29,683 nucleotides of DNA from a virus, in the IMG/VR virus record IMGVR_UViG_3300000929_000387, positions 1 through 29,683 of that record, one strand, 5' to 3'. A program made the translations under genes and the position numbers. The notes under the pieces are model-generated. The model had not been told where the DNA came from. It saw nothing but the letters and a program-made list of their open reading frames with translations, and did no database searches. Shown here piece by piece: positions 7,358 to 16,106 of the stretch (the first letter of the stretch is position 1; each line of letters begins with the position of its first letter).

Positions 7358-9742
7358 TCAAATCACATTAATAGTTCTTGATGTGGCTAAATATTCATCA
7401 TAAGATTGTGCCAATGAAACTCTTCCACTAGAATTTGTGGCTAACCAATATTGTTGATTATTGTAAACAAAACTAGTCCCATTTTTAGATGTATTTCCGG
7501 CGTAAGCTGAGGTAATATGGGAAGAGAATTCACCAAAATTATTGAATCTTCCAGTTAAATCTTCAGGATTACCAGTATATCTAGTATTAGGTGTAGCGTT
7601 TGGCGTGCCATCATCAAGTTCATCATTACCATCATTCACGTCTGGGCCGCCATCTCCAATTTCACCTTCACTAATTTTAGGATTTTTTGGACCAATTTTA
7701 ATAAACTCCTTACCCTGCGATTTATTATTAAAAAGAGTTTCAGTTTCCATTTTAAAACTTGCAGTAAAGTCATCGTTAATTGCAGGCATGATGACAATAA
7801 CCTGAGCATTTGGATCTTCTGCTTGTCCAACTGGATCATACTCATCATAATCTAAAATAATCTTATCATATCTTATATTAGCTGATAACCAAACAGCTAA
7901 ATCAAAAGTCTTATCCCTATCAATAATTCCATTCTGGCCGATAAGTTCATATACAACCGCGCGACCCTGGGATCTTAAATCTAAAATTCCATCTGGAGTA
8001 ATTTTTTCCTTTGGTTCTTTTAAATATACGCCTTCAACAATTTCAATATTATATCCTTTAAATATATCTTTATTGTCGCGTATTCTTCTAACAAGACTTG
8101 CTTGAGGAAGAAGATTTCTTACAATTTGTTTTCTACCATCTAATGATAATGTAGGATCAAGTTTACCGGCGTCGCCTTTACCAAATACGAATTGCGATAA
8201 AGAAATACCTCTATCTAGCAAAGTTTTAGTCGTGATTTCAGTTGCATTCTTAGGATCGTATCTGGCATCAATTGAAAGTGGAGCATTTCTATTAACGTCA
8301 GGTTTAACTCTCATTTTTGGATCTTCTGCAGCAATTGAAGGCGATCTGCCAGTAATAGTAATATTACTAGGATCCACGACGGTTTGAACACTCGTAGGCA
8401 TTGGATTTTGATATTTAGGACTAATGGCCCCTGAAGATGCCTGATAGGCAGCAAAATTTTGATTGGACATATGTCCTGGATCTCTCATTCTTGCTCTTAC
8501 TTCAGAAGTTCTAAGAATTTTGCTTGTTACGCCACCAGTATCTCTTGACTTATCATAAGCAGATTTTAAATGATCTCCTTGGTCAATTAAAACTTTTTGA
8601 ACACCGTATCCGCCTTTATAAAGATATTCTGACATAACTGCAGAAGTGGCTTTATCATTTAATCCAGTATTATCAAATGACACGCTAGATGCAGATGTTT
8701 GACTTGCCCCGCCACCACCTACGCCAGCTGCAACGTTTGCTTCTAATGCTGATGACGCAGTTCCAAATAAATCTCCATTGAAAGCTATACTGTTAACGGT
8801 TGCTGTAGCTGTCATAGTTTTTGCATTCACAGTTTCACCTGCCCAAATACTATGACCAGAAAACATATTATAATTGTGCATGATAATATTTTCACCGCCA
8901 ATATTTCCGCTAGCGCCAAATACAGAAAGGTTTTCAGCTGCAATATTGATATCAGGTGACGATTCGGTAATTCTTGCTTCAGATGACATGTTTAATGCAC
9001 CTTTAGCTGCAATTATTGCAGCACCTTCTGCTGCACTTTTATCGTCACCTTTCGTATAGGTATCCCTATAACCTAAAGCTGCTGAGGTATAATTTTCTGA
9101 AATAAAATCTTGTCTACTGCCGACAACTGAAGTGTATTTGTTTCCGAAATAAAGATCCCGAGATGGACCACAAATAGTTTTTGTTTCATCCTGAGCCTGT
9201 AGGTTAAAAGATCCACCTACGTTAATATTGAAATTGCCACCAACGTTTAATGTTAAATCCCCACTGAAATGTAGTTGACCATCCCCAGTAACGATTAACT
9301 TATGTCCACCATGATTGACTTCTACTTTACCATCACCATGTGATGTGACTACCATTGTACCATCCGGGCGCATGTCCACGCCCGTACCAGAACTGTGTTT
9401 AAACAAAATCCTAGGCGTTTCAGGAGTGTCATTATATTCAATCACGTGACCGGCTAACGTTTCATGCACTTGATTTAAAGGATATTTTGTTAAAATCCCA
9501 GTACTATATGAACTTAAATCTACCCCAGGAGCAGTGCCAGCAATATTCAAATAATTACTATTGACGCTTTGCTTTGCTGAAAAATTTAATGATGTTGAGT
9601 TAGCATATTCGGCTTTAGGCATAGAACCTGAAATATCACCAAATGTTAAAGGTTGTCTAGGATATGTTTCCACGCCATCATTAGCTGAAGCTTCTGCTGC
9701 TAGTTTTCTAGCTTCTTCAACGCTTACTTCTGTATCTGCCAT
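7358..9742 (-). CDS. gp5C-type beta-helix spike protein with a degenerate M15-like C-terminal domain
   Basis: 794 residues. Residues about 115-185 form a gp5C/VgrG-like triple beta-helix: short strands with regular Gly spacing (GTGVDMRPDGTMVVTSHGDG, then GDLTLNVGGNFNINVGGSFN). In T4 this part is the C-terminal needle of gp5; here it is a separate gene two genes after the lysozyme part. A Ser/Ala/Gly-rich linker follows. Residues about 505-655 follow the layout of M15A-type peptidases (ISLSQFVFGK, RKQIVRNL, then AVWLSANIRYDKIILDY). The expected metal-binding HxxGxAxD reads RSQGRAVV, so the His and Asp are absent and this domain is probably inactive. The SD GGAG lies 7 bases before the ATG. The role as membrane-piercing spike is inferred from the helix and position. 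Confidence 0.72.
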   Translation of the reverse strand: MADTEVSVEEARKLAAEASANDGVETYPRQPLTFGDISGSMPKAEYANSTSLNFSAKQSVNSNYLNIAGTAPGVDLSSYSTGILTKYPLNQVHETLAGHVIEYNDTPETPRILFKHSSGTGVDMRPDGTMVVTSHGDGKVEVNHGGHKLIVTGDGQLHFSGDLTLNVGGNFNINVGGSFNLQAQDETKTICGPSRDLYFGNKYTSVVGSRQDFISENYTSAALGYRDTYTKGDDKSAAEGAAIIAAKGALNMSSEARITESSPDINIAAENLSVFGASGNIGGENIIMHNYNMFSGHSIWAGETVNAKTMTATATVNSIAFNGDLFGTASSALEANVAAGVGGGGASQTSASSVSFDNTGLNDKATSAVMSEYLYKGGYGVQKVLIDQGDHLKSAYDKSRDTGGVTSKILRTSEVRARMRDPGHMSNQNFAAYQASSGAISPKYQNPMPTSVQTVVDPSNITITGRSPSIAAEDPKMRVKPDVNRNAPLSIDARYDPKNATEITTKTLLDRGISLSQFVFGKGDAGKLDPTLSLDGRKQIVRNLLPQASLVRRIRDNKDIFKGYNIEIVEGVYLKEPKEKITPDGILDLRSQGRAVVYELIGQNGIIDRDKTFDLAVWLSANIRYDKIILDYDEYDPVGQAEDPNAQVIVIMPAINDDFTASFKMETETLFNNKSQGKEFIKIGPKNPKISEGEIGDGGPDVNDGNDELDDGTPNATPNTRYTGNPEDLTGRFNNFGEFSSHITSAYAGNTSKNGTSFVYNNQQYWLATNSSGRVSLAQSYDEYLATSRTINVI

Positions 9743-9753
9743 TTTCTACTCCA

Positions 9754-12009
9754 TTAACCCATAATCTGTGCTAGCCATTGAGGTGGCGTTGCGCCTTCTT
9801 TACCCCAATATTTTGCGCTACCTGCGCCCGTACCTTTACCGGCTGAAATATCAACATGAAGATTTCCAGCCATATATCCAGGTCCAGCTCCTACTGCTTG
9901 TATACCTGCTGCCTTACATGCTCTAACAAATCTAAGTACATCTGCATCTGGATTACTATTTACTGAGAAATTAAGACTACTTGATCTAGATGCATCTCTA
10001 TATACAGTTAAATCTGCTGCCCATCCATTATCATGTCTGACACTACCAGTCCTTACTGCTCTACTTACACCTGGAATATACCATTCTTTACCATTCTTAT
10101 ATCCACCGCGACTTTTACATTCAGATAAAGACATTTGTCCACCGGAAACTATAGTGGCATATAAACCAGTTTGTACACATACATTGATAAGAATGCTCAT
10201 CAATTGCTTTTGAATATATTGCCCTCTTATTTTACTTTCAAATCCAGAGCAATATATTACTGTTGGAGATGTCGATAGTCCAAGATCTTCAATTCTTGGA
10301 GGCATTGTAGTATCTGTTGAAGGTACTTCAGTTTGGCCGTTTAATCCATTCATTAATCTAGGAATATCGACGCCAGGATTAATATATGAGGCCCCAGTAC
10401 TGTTTGATTCCATTGCTGCTTGACCAAGTCCATATACTTGAACTCCAGGTGAAGCTATAATCAATTGTTCTAACAATCCTCTCAAAGCATGACTTTGAGC
10501 AAATGCAATAGAAGTTTCAGTTAAAACTCCAAATTCACCCCTATTGACATTATATCCGCCTACTATAGCAATTTTTATTTCAGATTCACTCCCAATTTGT
10601 TTTCCACGTTGTATTGTACCATTTTTCAAAACAATATAATGATAATAATTTTGTGGAACAATTGTGTCTTTTGTAACAAGATCGTCAATATAAGTTTCAG
10701 TCCAACCAATTTGAATACTATTAATAGGTGTCGGTGAACTAATAAGTTCAGCATAACCTTCTTCCATATTACTCATAATTCCAAAACTTAAAGCCAAACC
10801 AGATACTGGAGAAATAATATTGGTAAGACCAAGCTTATCTGTAATTGTACTTCTCACCATTGCTCCAACGCCGCCGTAAGCAAATTGTAAGTAAAGAAGT
10901 TTTTTCTCATACTTATCCGGATTAGCAATAACATCGGCTGATATATCGGATGAATATTGTAATAGTAGTAGAGCGTTTGAAACTGTACCGTAAGTTAGTT
11001 CTTGAATAATTCTATTAGCTAATTCAAATACACCATATGATGTGACCGAAAGACCAAGTGTTGCTATAACCACTAGTGGAGTTTGATGCGTATTATGCAA
11101 AGCATCTAATAATGGAACTCCAGTAATTGCTGGTATAATTGAAGCCACATTTGCATCTAAGAGACCTGTGGCATTCAATAAAGTTGCTCCAGCGATTGCA
11201 TTGATTGGAGATGCCCCAGTAATAGCACTAATTCCAGCGGCGGCTCCAAGAACTCCACCGATACCTGAAGATCCACCGCATGCAAACATAAATCCTAAAT
11301 TAGGTAATGGTATTGAACTGAATACGCCGGAAAGTGCTGCCAATCCAGAAGTAATTCCAGTTAAAGCCCCTAAACCAGATATTGCCCCTTCAATTGCTCC
11401 ACTAATTTCAGAAGGAATAACCAATGATACGCTAGGAATAACATTTTGTGTTGCAGCTGAAATCGCCCCGAGTGCTTCAGATACGGCTAATGGCGTAGGT
11501 ATAGTTAAAGCAATATTATTAAACCCTACAGTAACTTCAGACCCGGCAATTGCTCCAGCGATACTTTGTTCGGCACTATTTAAAGCAGGCATAATTTTAG
11601 ATTCAGCAATTGGAACTGCAGCTGTAACTTCACCAAGTGGTCTTTGTAATCCAGGTATTTGTAACTGCAAATTGCCCATTGATGTAGTTGCACATAAAAG
11701 TGGCTTGGGCACATTAGCGGCAAGTGGGTCTGATGGAAAATCGGTAAGTGGGGAAGACAATGCCTTTATTCCATTATTTATTTCTTCCCCAGCTCTAGGT
11801 ATAAGAGAAGAAACAGCGCCGACTAATGATGCTGCACAAGCTAAATTTGATGCAACTTCATTAAGTGCCGGAACTGCTCTACCGACCAAATCGACATTCA
11901 TTGCTGAAAACTGTAAAGTTGCCTGATCTAATCCAAGAGTTACACTTGGACTATAGATTGTGGTATTCAAATTTTGTAAGGTTAAAGTTAATTGAATTGG
12001 ATCAATCAT
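9754..12009 (-). CDS. Hub-associated protein with pseudo-amidase and intact M15 peptidase domains
   Basis: 751 residues lying between the gp5-like lysozyme and the spike. Residues 1 to about 370 are rich in Ala, Gly, Ile and Leu with long hydrophobic stretches, and resemble tape-measure-like or membrane-active sequence. Residues about 430-545 match the plan of T7-lysozyme/Amidase_2 domains (YHYIVLKNGTIQRGK, IAIVGGYN, and NPGVDIPRLM), but none of the expected zinc ligands is seen: the first His position reads IQIGW, the second reads YGLGQ, and the Asp/Cys position reads NPG. Residues about 605-740 form a DD-peptidase of the M15 type with RHDNGWAADL (HxxGxAxD complete) and LHVDI (third ligand), so this domain looks active against peptidoglycan cross-bridges. 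SD GAGGAAATATA before ATG. It probably acts at cell-wall penetration. Confidence 0.7.
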   Translation of the reverse strand: MIDPIQLTLTLQNLNTTIYSPSVTLGLDQATLQFSAMNVDLVGRAVPALNEVASNLACAASLVGAVSSLIPRAGEEINNGIKALSSPLTDFPSDPLAANVPKPLLCATTSMGNLQLQIPGLQRPLGEVTAAVPIAESKIMPALNSAEQSIAGAIAGSEVTVGFNNIALTIPTPLAVSEALGAISAATQNVIPSVSLVIPSEISGAIEGAISGLGALTGITSGLAALSGVFSSIPLPNLGFMFACGGSSGIGGVLGAAAGISAITGASPINAIAGATLLNATGLLDANVASIIPAITGVPLLDALHNTHQTPLVVIATLGLSVTSYGVFELANRIIQELTYGTVSNALLLLQYSSDISADVIANPDKYEKKLLYLQFAYGGVGAMVRSTITDKLGLTNIISPVSGLALSFGIMSNMEEGYAELISSPTPINSIQIGWTETYIDDLVTKDTIVPQNYYHYIVLKNGTIQRGKQIGSESEIKIAIVGGYNVNRGEFGVLTETSIAFAQSHALRGLLEQLIIASPGVQVYGLGQAAMESNSTGASYINPGVDIPRLMNGLNGQTEVPSTDTTMPPRIEDLGLSTSPTVIYCSGFESKIRGQYIQKQLMSILINVCVQTGLYATIVSGGQMSLSECKSRGGYKNGKEWYIPGVSRAVRTGSVRHDNGWAADLTVYRDASRSSSLNFSVNSNPDADVLRFVRACKAAGIQAVGAGPGYMAGNLHVDISAGKGTGAGSAKYWGKEGATPPQWLAQIMG

Positions 12010-12021
12010 TATATTTCCTCA

Positions 12022-13089
12022 TTATACAGCAGTTGTAGTTGCAGCGGTTGGTGCTGTGGGAGCAGCGGCCACAACTGAATATGTTTTAAATACTTCTTCT
12101 GCGTAATTTATTCTTTTTACTAAATTGGGATGAGCATTATATCTTTCTTGATATGGAGCAAATTTCCAAAGAATCTTTTTACCATTTTCTGTTTTCCAAG
12201 TAGCGGATGATATTTCACTGATTTCATAATATGCTTCTACATAGTTTGCAGCTAATGCAGCTGTAGTAGACTTTGGACCCCATTCTGAAAATTTAAACCA
12301 ACTTTGAGATTGCAATTCATGAACCACATATGAAAGTTGACCCTTTAAGTCTGGAAGGTCGTACCTTCCATCTGAAGATTTTATCATAGTAGATGCCTGA
12401 GACATGCCGTATTGAATTAATCCCTTTAAACGATCGCCGCGCCATTGTGCTAAACCATAAGCTCCACCAACACTTCCATTAACGATAGCTGGATTAACGC
12501 CAGACTCAGCAATAAAGTTTCCTATAAACCCTGCAGCTAATTCTCTTGAATTAGGCAGTTTCAGATCTAACCTAAAAATTTGATCTAAAAAGTTAAAGCC
12601 TTGTTCTATATTACCACCACCGGCTAATGGAATACTATTGTAATTAGATTTCCCTCCATTTGGAGTTGTTCCACCAAGATTAACTGGGTTAGATCCTGGA
12701 GAAGGTGTAATAAATCCACGTCCACCCGCAGGAGCTTCAATAACTCCAGTCATATCAGGTTTAATTCCGTCTACTTTTGGTATTGATCCCAATACTAAAG
12801 GCAATTGTGAATGTAAACCATCAAGGAATATTCCAAATACCTGTGCATATGGTTGAATGCCAACAGGAGTTCCGTTTATACCTGATGTGCCGCCTTGGGT
12901 CGTAGGTGCAAGTACTTGTGCCCAAGGTAAAGCACTATTTGGAATATCTTCAACATTTGCTGAATGGATTCCGTATATTCTAACTCTTAAACGCCCCTGC
13001 CTAATTGGATCATCAACGGATTCTACAATACCAACCCACCATCTGGTTTGATCTCCATAGAAATCGTTATAAATGGTTTTTATGCTCAT
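12022..13089 (-). CDS. 5: gp5-like hub protein: OB fold plus phage tail lysozyme
   Basis: 355 residues. The N-terminal approximately 105 residues are the gp5 OB fold (RWWVGIVESVDDPIRQGRLR, then VRIYGIHS). After a Gly/Pro/Asn linker, residues about 175-320 are a tail-lysozyme domain with AAGFIGNFIAESGVNP (probable catalytic Glu near 195) and GGAYGLAQWRGDR. In T4, gp5 carries OB fold, lysozyme and needle in one chain that is cut after assembly. Here the needle is a separate gene, so no such cleavage is needed. The C-terminus is an Ala/Thr/Pro tail. The ATG overlaps the stop of the gp27-like gene (ATGA), which fits co-assembly of a gp27-gp5 complex. The family is clear; the split form is the odd feature. 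Confidence 0.85.
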   Translation of the reverse strand: MSIKTIYNDFYGDQTRWWVGIVESVDDPIRQGRLRVRIYGIHSANVEDIPNSALPWAQVLAPTTQGGTSGINGTPVGIQPYAQVFGIFLDGLHSQLPLVLGSIPKVDGIKPDMTGVIEAPAGGRGFITPSPGSNPVNLGGTTPNGGKSNYNSIPLAGGGNIEQGFNFLDQIFRLDLKLPNSRELAAGFIGNFIAESGVNPAIVNGSVGGAYGLAQWRGDRLKGLIQYGMSQASTMIKSSDGRYDLPDLKGQLSYVVHELQSQSWFKFSEWGPKSTTAALAANYVEAYYEISEISSATWKTENGKKILWKFAPYQERYNAHPNLVKRINYAEEVFKTYSVVAAAPTAPTAATTTAV

Positions 13090-14381
13090 GGTAAATTCTC
13101 TAATTTAACGCAAGTTAAAGTAACATCATAACGTTCTTTTCTAATAATATGCTTTGTCGCATATATCATGTGCTTACCTGATTTTACTTTATCTGTCATA
13201 TTGTTTATGTCTGTTGCAACTGTGGGAGTTTGGTTATTTAAAAATCTAAGTAATATCGTATTACCAACACTTTTATTAGTGCCCGATCTTAAAAAGTTTT
13301 TACCTGGAACAGATATATCAATTGATCCTGTTGTTAAAATATTTCTAATAGCTTTAGAAGTTAACGTTCTATTTAAACTTTCCAATTCCCTAAAAGAATA
13401 AAAATCAGGATATGGATAAGACGCATGTATAGAATATTGTTTTCTAGACTGTATCGAATTTAACTTTTTAAAATTATGAATATATTCGTTTTTAAACTTA
13501 AAATTTTCCATATTAAATCCTGGTACAAGTCCAAGAGTATTTTCAATTTCGTACATGGTAGATGCATCAAATCCTGAAGAGGTATCCCACCAACCTTGTA
13601 AAGAACTAATTAAACCTTCATCAATTAATTTGCTAATTTCTAATTGCGATTGATTATATGCTTTTATAGAATAATATTTTGCAACCGGATCAACTGAAGT
13701 CGTAGAAGATGCAGTTGTACTTTGTGAATAGGTATATTCTCTAATATCTGATATAGGAGCAGATATTAAAGTCGATAGTGGGATAAAGTGCATAATATCA
13801 GGCTGAGATAAAACTGTAAACAGGTAAAACGGAGTACCATATATTGATGTAGTACGATTTTTTATCCAAATTGCAGCTTCTAATGGGGTCATATTGGGAA
13901 CCACCAATTTCATATTATATTTTGCTTCATCTTCATCTGCGGTGGAAAGTTTCACAGTGAAAAATTCAGTAATGATTTTTTCTAATATTTCTCTAGAAGT
14001 TCCCTCATATGCTTTATTTAAATTTAAAAAAGAAGATATAAATCCTACTTCTTCAATAATATGAAAGGTAATCATTTCACTATTATCATTATTTTTTGCA
14101 GTATCAATAATTCTATCAATAATAAATTTTCTACTAAGAGAAGGTCTATTATCTTCTGGGAAAGATAAAGTCAAATAAAATGATTCTAAACCTTGAAATT
14201 TTACTTTATCTAAAACTCCAACAGGATCTAAAAAAGCTACAGTTCCCGTTAAATACGGTTTATCGATATGTTCAAATATTTCAATATCTGTTATTGAATT
14301 AGCAATATCATATTGCTGAACATTATCAGCTGCGGTGATAGTTGCTCTATCTATGATTAAACGATCTACTGATGCTGGCAT
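13086..14381 (-). CDS. gp27-like baseplate hub protein
   Basis: 431 residues, against 391 for T4 gp27. The N-terminal part (ITDIEIFEHIDKPYLTGTVA, about residues 30-50) is the tube-like domain opening seen in hub proteins of marine T4-like phages. The C-terminal part (GNTILLRFLNN about residue 375, then KHMIYATKHIIRKERY about 405-420) has the layout of the closing gp27/gpD-type domain, where the final strands carry the YxVTL pattern. In the virion such proteins form a trimeric torus at the tube end that holds gp5. Direct similarity to T4 gp27 is not obvious by eye, so the name rests on the family opening and on position between gp53 and gp5. It overlaps both neighbours by 1 and 4 bases. Confidence 0.7.
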   Translation of the reverse strand: MPASVDRLIIDRATITAADNVQQYDIANSITDIEIFEHIDKPYLTGTVAFLDPVGVLDKVKFQGLESFYLTLSFPEDNRPSLSRKFIIDRIIDTAKNNDNSEMITFHIIEEVGFISSFLNLNKAYEGTSREILEKIITEFFTVKLSTADEDEAKYNMKLVVPNMTPLEAAIWIKNRTTSIYGTPFYLFTVLSQPDIMHFIPLSTLISAPISDIREYTYSQSTTASSTTSVDPVAKYYSIKAYNQSQLEISKLIDEGLISSLQGWWDTSSGFDASTMYEIENTLGLVPGFNMENFKFKNEYIHNFKKLNSIQSRKQYSIHASYPYPDFYSFRELESLNRTLTSKAIRNILTTGSIDISVPGKNFLRSGTNKSVGNTILLRFLNNQTPTVATDINNMTDKVKSGKHMIYATKHIIRKERYDVTLTCVKLENLP

Positions 14382-15094
14382 TATCTACTACGCATTGCTT
14401 CTCTAAATACTGATACTACTGAATTAATTGCTTCTTGTTTTAAAACTCTTATATTTTTTAATTTATCATTTTCTTCTATTAAATATTCGTAATATGTAAC
14501 CGGCGTATATAAACCACCTGGACCTTCCAATGGGTTAATATCAATAAATTCACCATTTTCATCTAAGTAATGCTTAACTGCATTATATCCGTCAACTGAT
14601 GATTGAACTGTTACGACATTGCCATCGATATCTGATATTAATTCACCTGAGATAAATGATTGCCCTCCGGTATTTAAGAAAATTTGTCCTAAATCTTCAA
14701 CTCTTTTATTAATAGTCCCAGTTTTACCTGATGAAATTCCTGTTATAGTTGTTCCCACTGGAAAAACATCTGCTAATGAATTCCTAGTCGTAATAACAGT
14801 TCTATAATACCTTTTTTTAATCCAAGCATCCATTTCAACTTGGCTGACTGGCCATCCCTGTCTTCTTATTTTATCATTCATAAGAAAGAATGTCCAATAA
14901 AAATTCACAGATCCATAAAGTTTGTATGAAAGTTGATCTGGCCTTTCATCAAGAACATTATAATAATTATAAAAATCTAATGAATCTTTTACGTCATCAA
15001 TAATATCAGAATACGCGGAAATATTTTGAATAAAATTGGATTCTGCTTCTGTACCAAACTTGTAAGATACTCCAGGAAAATCTTGAAAAAACAT
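14381..15094 (-). CDS. 53: Baseplate wedge protein gp53
   Basis: 237 residues, against 196 in T4. Family marks are RPDQLSYKLYGSVNFYWTFF (about residues 51-70; T4 has RPEELANAIYGNPQLYWVLL), NDKIRRQGWPVSQVEMDAWI just after, and the C-terminal YEYLIEENDKLKNIRVLKQE helix. The extra length lies in a central Gly/Thr-rich insertion (TTITGISSGKTGTINKRVED, about 115-134). In T4 gp53 is the wedge component that joins wedges to the hub. The SD GAGGAGGG is the strongest in this operon, and the ATG overlaps the gp48 stop (TAATG). Confidence 0.87.
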   Translation of the reverse strand: MFFQDFPGVSYKFGTEAESNFIQNISAYSDIIDDVKDSLDFYNYYNVLDERPDQLSYKLYGSVNFYWTFFLMNDKIRRQGWPVSQVEMDAWIKKRYYRTVITTRNSLADVFPVGTTITGISSGKTGTINKRVEDLGQIFLNTGGQSFISGELISDIDGNVVTVQSSVDGYNAVKHYLDENGEFIDINPLEGPGGLYTPVTYYEYLIEENDKLKNIRVLKQEAINSVVSVFREAMRSR

Positions 15095-16056
15095 TAATAA
15101 CCCTCCTCGATATCTTTTTTCGATAGAGCCCTTGGTTCGCCAAAGTTGAGTGTCAAATCTACTTCAGAAGGTTTACCATCTACATGCCAACCCATGCTTG
15201 ATGGGTTATATGTAGTTTGGACACTAATAAGATTTGAATCTAAAAATTTAGTGGCTACGGGTTGACCATTATATGTCATAAGAATTCTAAATTTATTAGG
15301 GAAAACATAACCAACAGAAACTCCTTGCGGTCCAAGGATTTCTCTTGGATAAACTTCTTTTCTAAATGTATAGATAATATTTTCAATTGCATTTGCTTCT
15401 TCAGGAGATGATGCAATCATTTTAAACGAAAATGAAAATGTTCTCAATTCAACAGAGTTAAAAAGAGATTTAGTATTTGGATTTACTGATACGCCAAATG
15501 CAGCACGCGATACTCCTCTAAAAGCATCATTACCTACGTTTTCTGCTAAACGTACAGCCGCAAGGCCAGCCAATTGGGATCCCAAGCCAGAAGGATTTGT
15601 GACAAAGTCTAATACCGATTTGCCGGCTTCAGCAATAGATCCACCGATAGCTTCTCTAATTCCTTTTCCAGATTGTAAACCAGCTAAAGCATTTGCGCCA
15701 ATGATTCCTAGATTTATTCTTTCATAGTTAACCTGATCGGCGACTACAATTGCTTGCGGTAAATAAAGAGTAATTGGACCAGATGGCGTCTGACCAAAAT
15801 TCGTAAGTGGAATACTTGTGATTGGAATATTATATGAAGTTGGTAATGGAGCTGTTGCGCCATATGATCTGAAACCTGGTTCCCCGCTTCCTACGCCAGT
15901 AGTAGCCGCACCTTCACTAAAATTAGGAACAGAAGCTGCAGCAGTTGATATGGTGTTAGCCACTATTGCTGCCGTATCAATATACGATTCAACAATAGGG
16001 ATAAAAAATATTTTACCAGGATATTGATCGGTATTATCGTCTAAGGGATATCTCAT
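15094..16056 (-). CDS. 48: gp48-like baseplate tail-tube cap protein
   Basis: 320 residues, between T4 gp48 (364) and gp54 (320). The N-terminus MRYPLDDNTDQYPGKIFFIP is typical of gp48 of marine T4-like phages. The C-terminal half has tail-tube fold features: ELRTFSFSFKMIASSPEEAN, then IIYTFRKEVYPREI, and VDLTLNFGEPRALSK near the end. gp48 binds the hub and starts tail-tube polymerisation. The middle (about 110-200) is Ala/Gly-rich and probably flexible or helical. It is the first gene of the leftward operon, with a late promoter at 16090-16097 and a leader of about 28 bases. gp54 is an alternative name. Confidence 0.8.
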   Translation of the reverse strand: MRYPLDDNTDQYPGKIFFIPIVESYIDTAAIVANTISTAAASVPNFSEGAATTGVGSGEPGFRSYGATAPLPTSYNIPITSIPLTNFGQTPSGPITLYLPQAIVVADQVNYERINLGIIGANALAGLQSGKGIREAIGGSIAEAGKSVLDFVTNPSGLGSQLAGLAAVRLAENVGNDAFRGVSRAAFGVSVNPNTKSLFNSVELRTFSFSFKMIASSPEEANAIENIIYTFRKEVYPREILGPQGVSVGYVFPNKFRILMTYNGQPVATKFLDSNLISVQTTYNPSSMGWHVDGKPSEVDLTLNFGEPRALSKKDIEEGY

Positions 16057-16064
16057 TATAGACC

Positions 16065-16072
16065 TATAAATA
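16065..16072 (+). promoter_or_regulatory. T4-type late promoter for gp4, rightward
   Basis: Exact TATAAATA, 34 bp before the gp4 ATG. With the box at -13 to -6 the start is near 16078. It lies within the predicted leader of the leftward gp48 transcript. Confidence 0.72.
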
Positions 16073-16089
16073 TCTAAAATTCTTATTAC

Positions 16090-16097
16090 TATTTATA
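16090..16097 (-). promoter_or_regulatory. T4-type late promoter for the gp48 operon, leftward
   Basis: Exact TATAAATA on the minus strand. The start is predicted near 16084, giving a leader of about 28 bases before the gp48 ATG. The box lies downstream of the predicted rightward start, so the two promoters face each other. Confidence 0.75.
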
Positions 16098-16106
16098 TGG
16101 AAATTC

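Noticed and set aside
11168-11926. Long open frame (252 codons) on the plus strand opposite the 751-residue hub protein
   Set aside because: It is a mirror of the Ala/Gly/Ile-rich coding strand, has Pro/Ala-rich low-complexity product and no ribosome binding site, and the minus-strand frame has clear domains.
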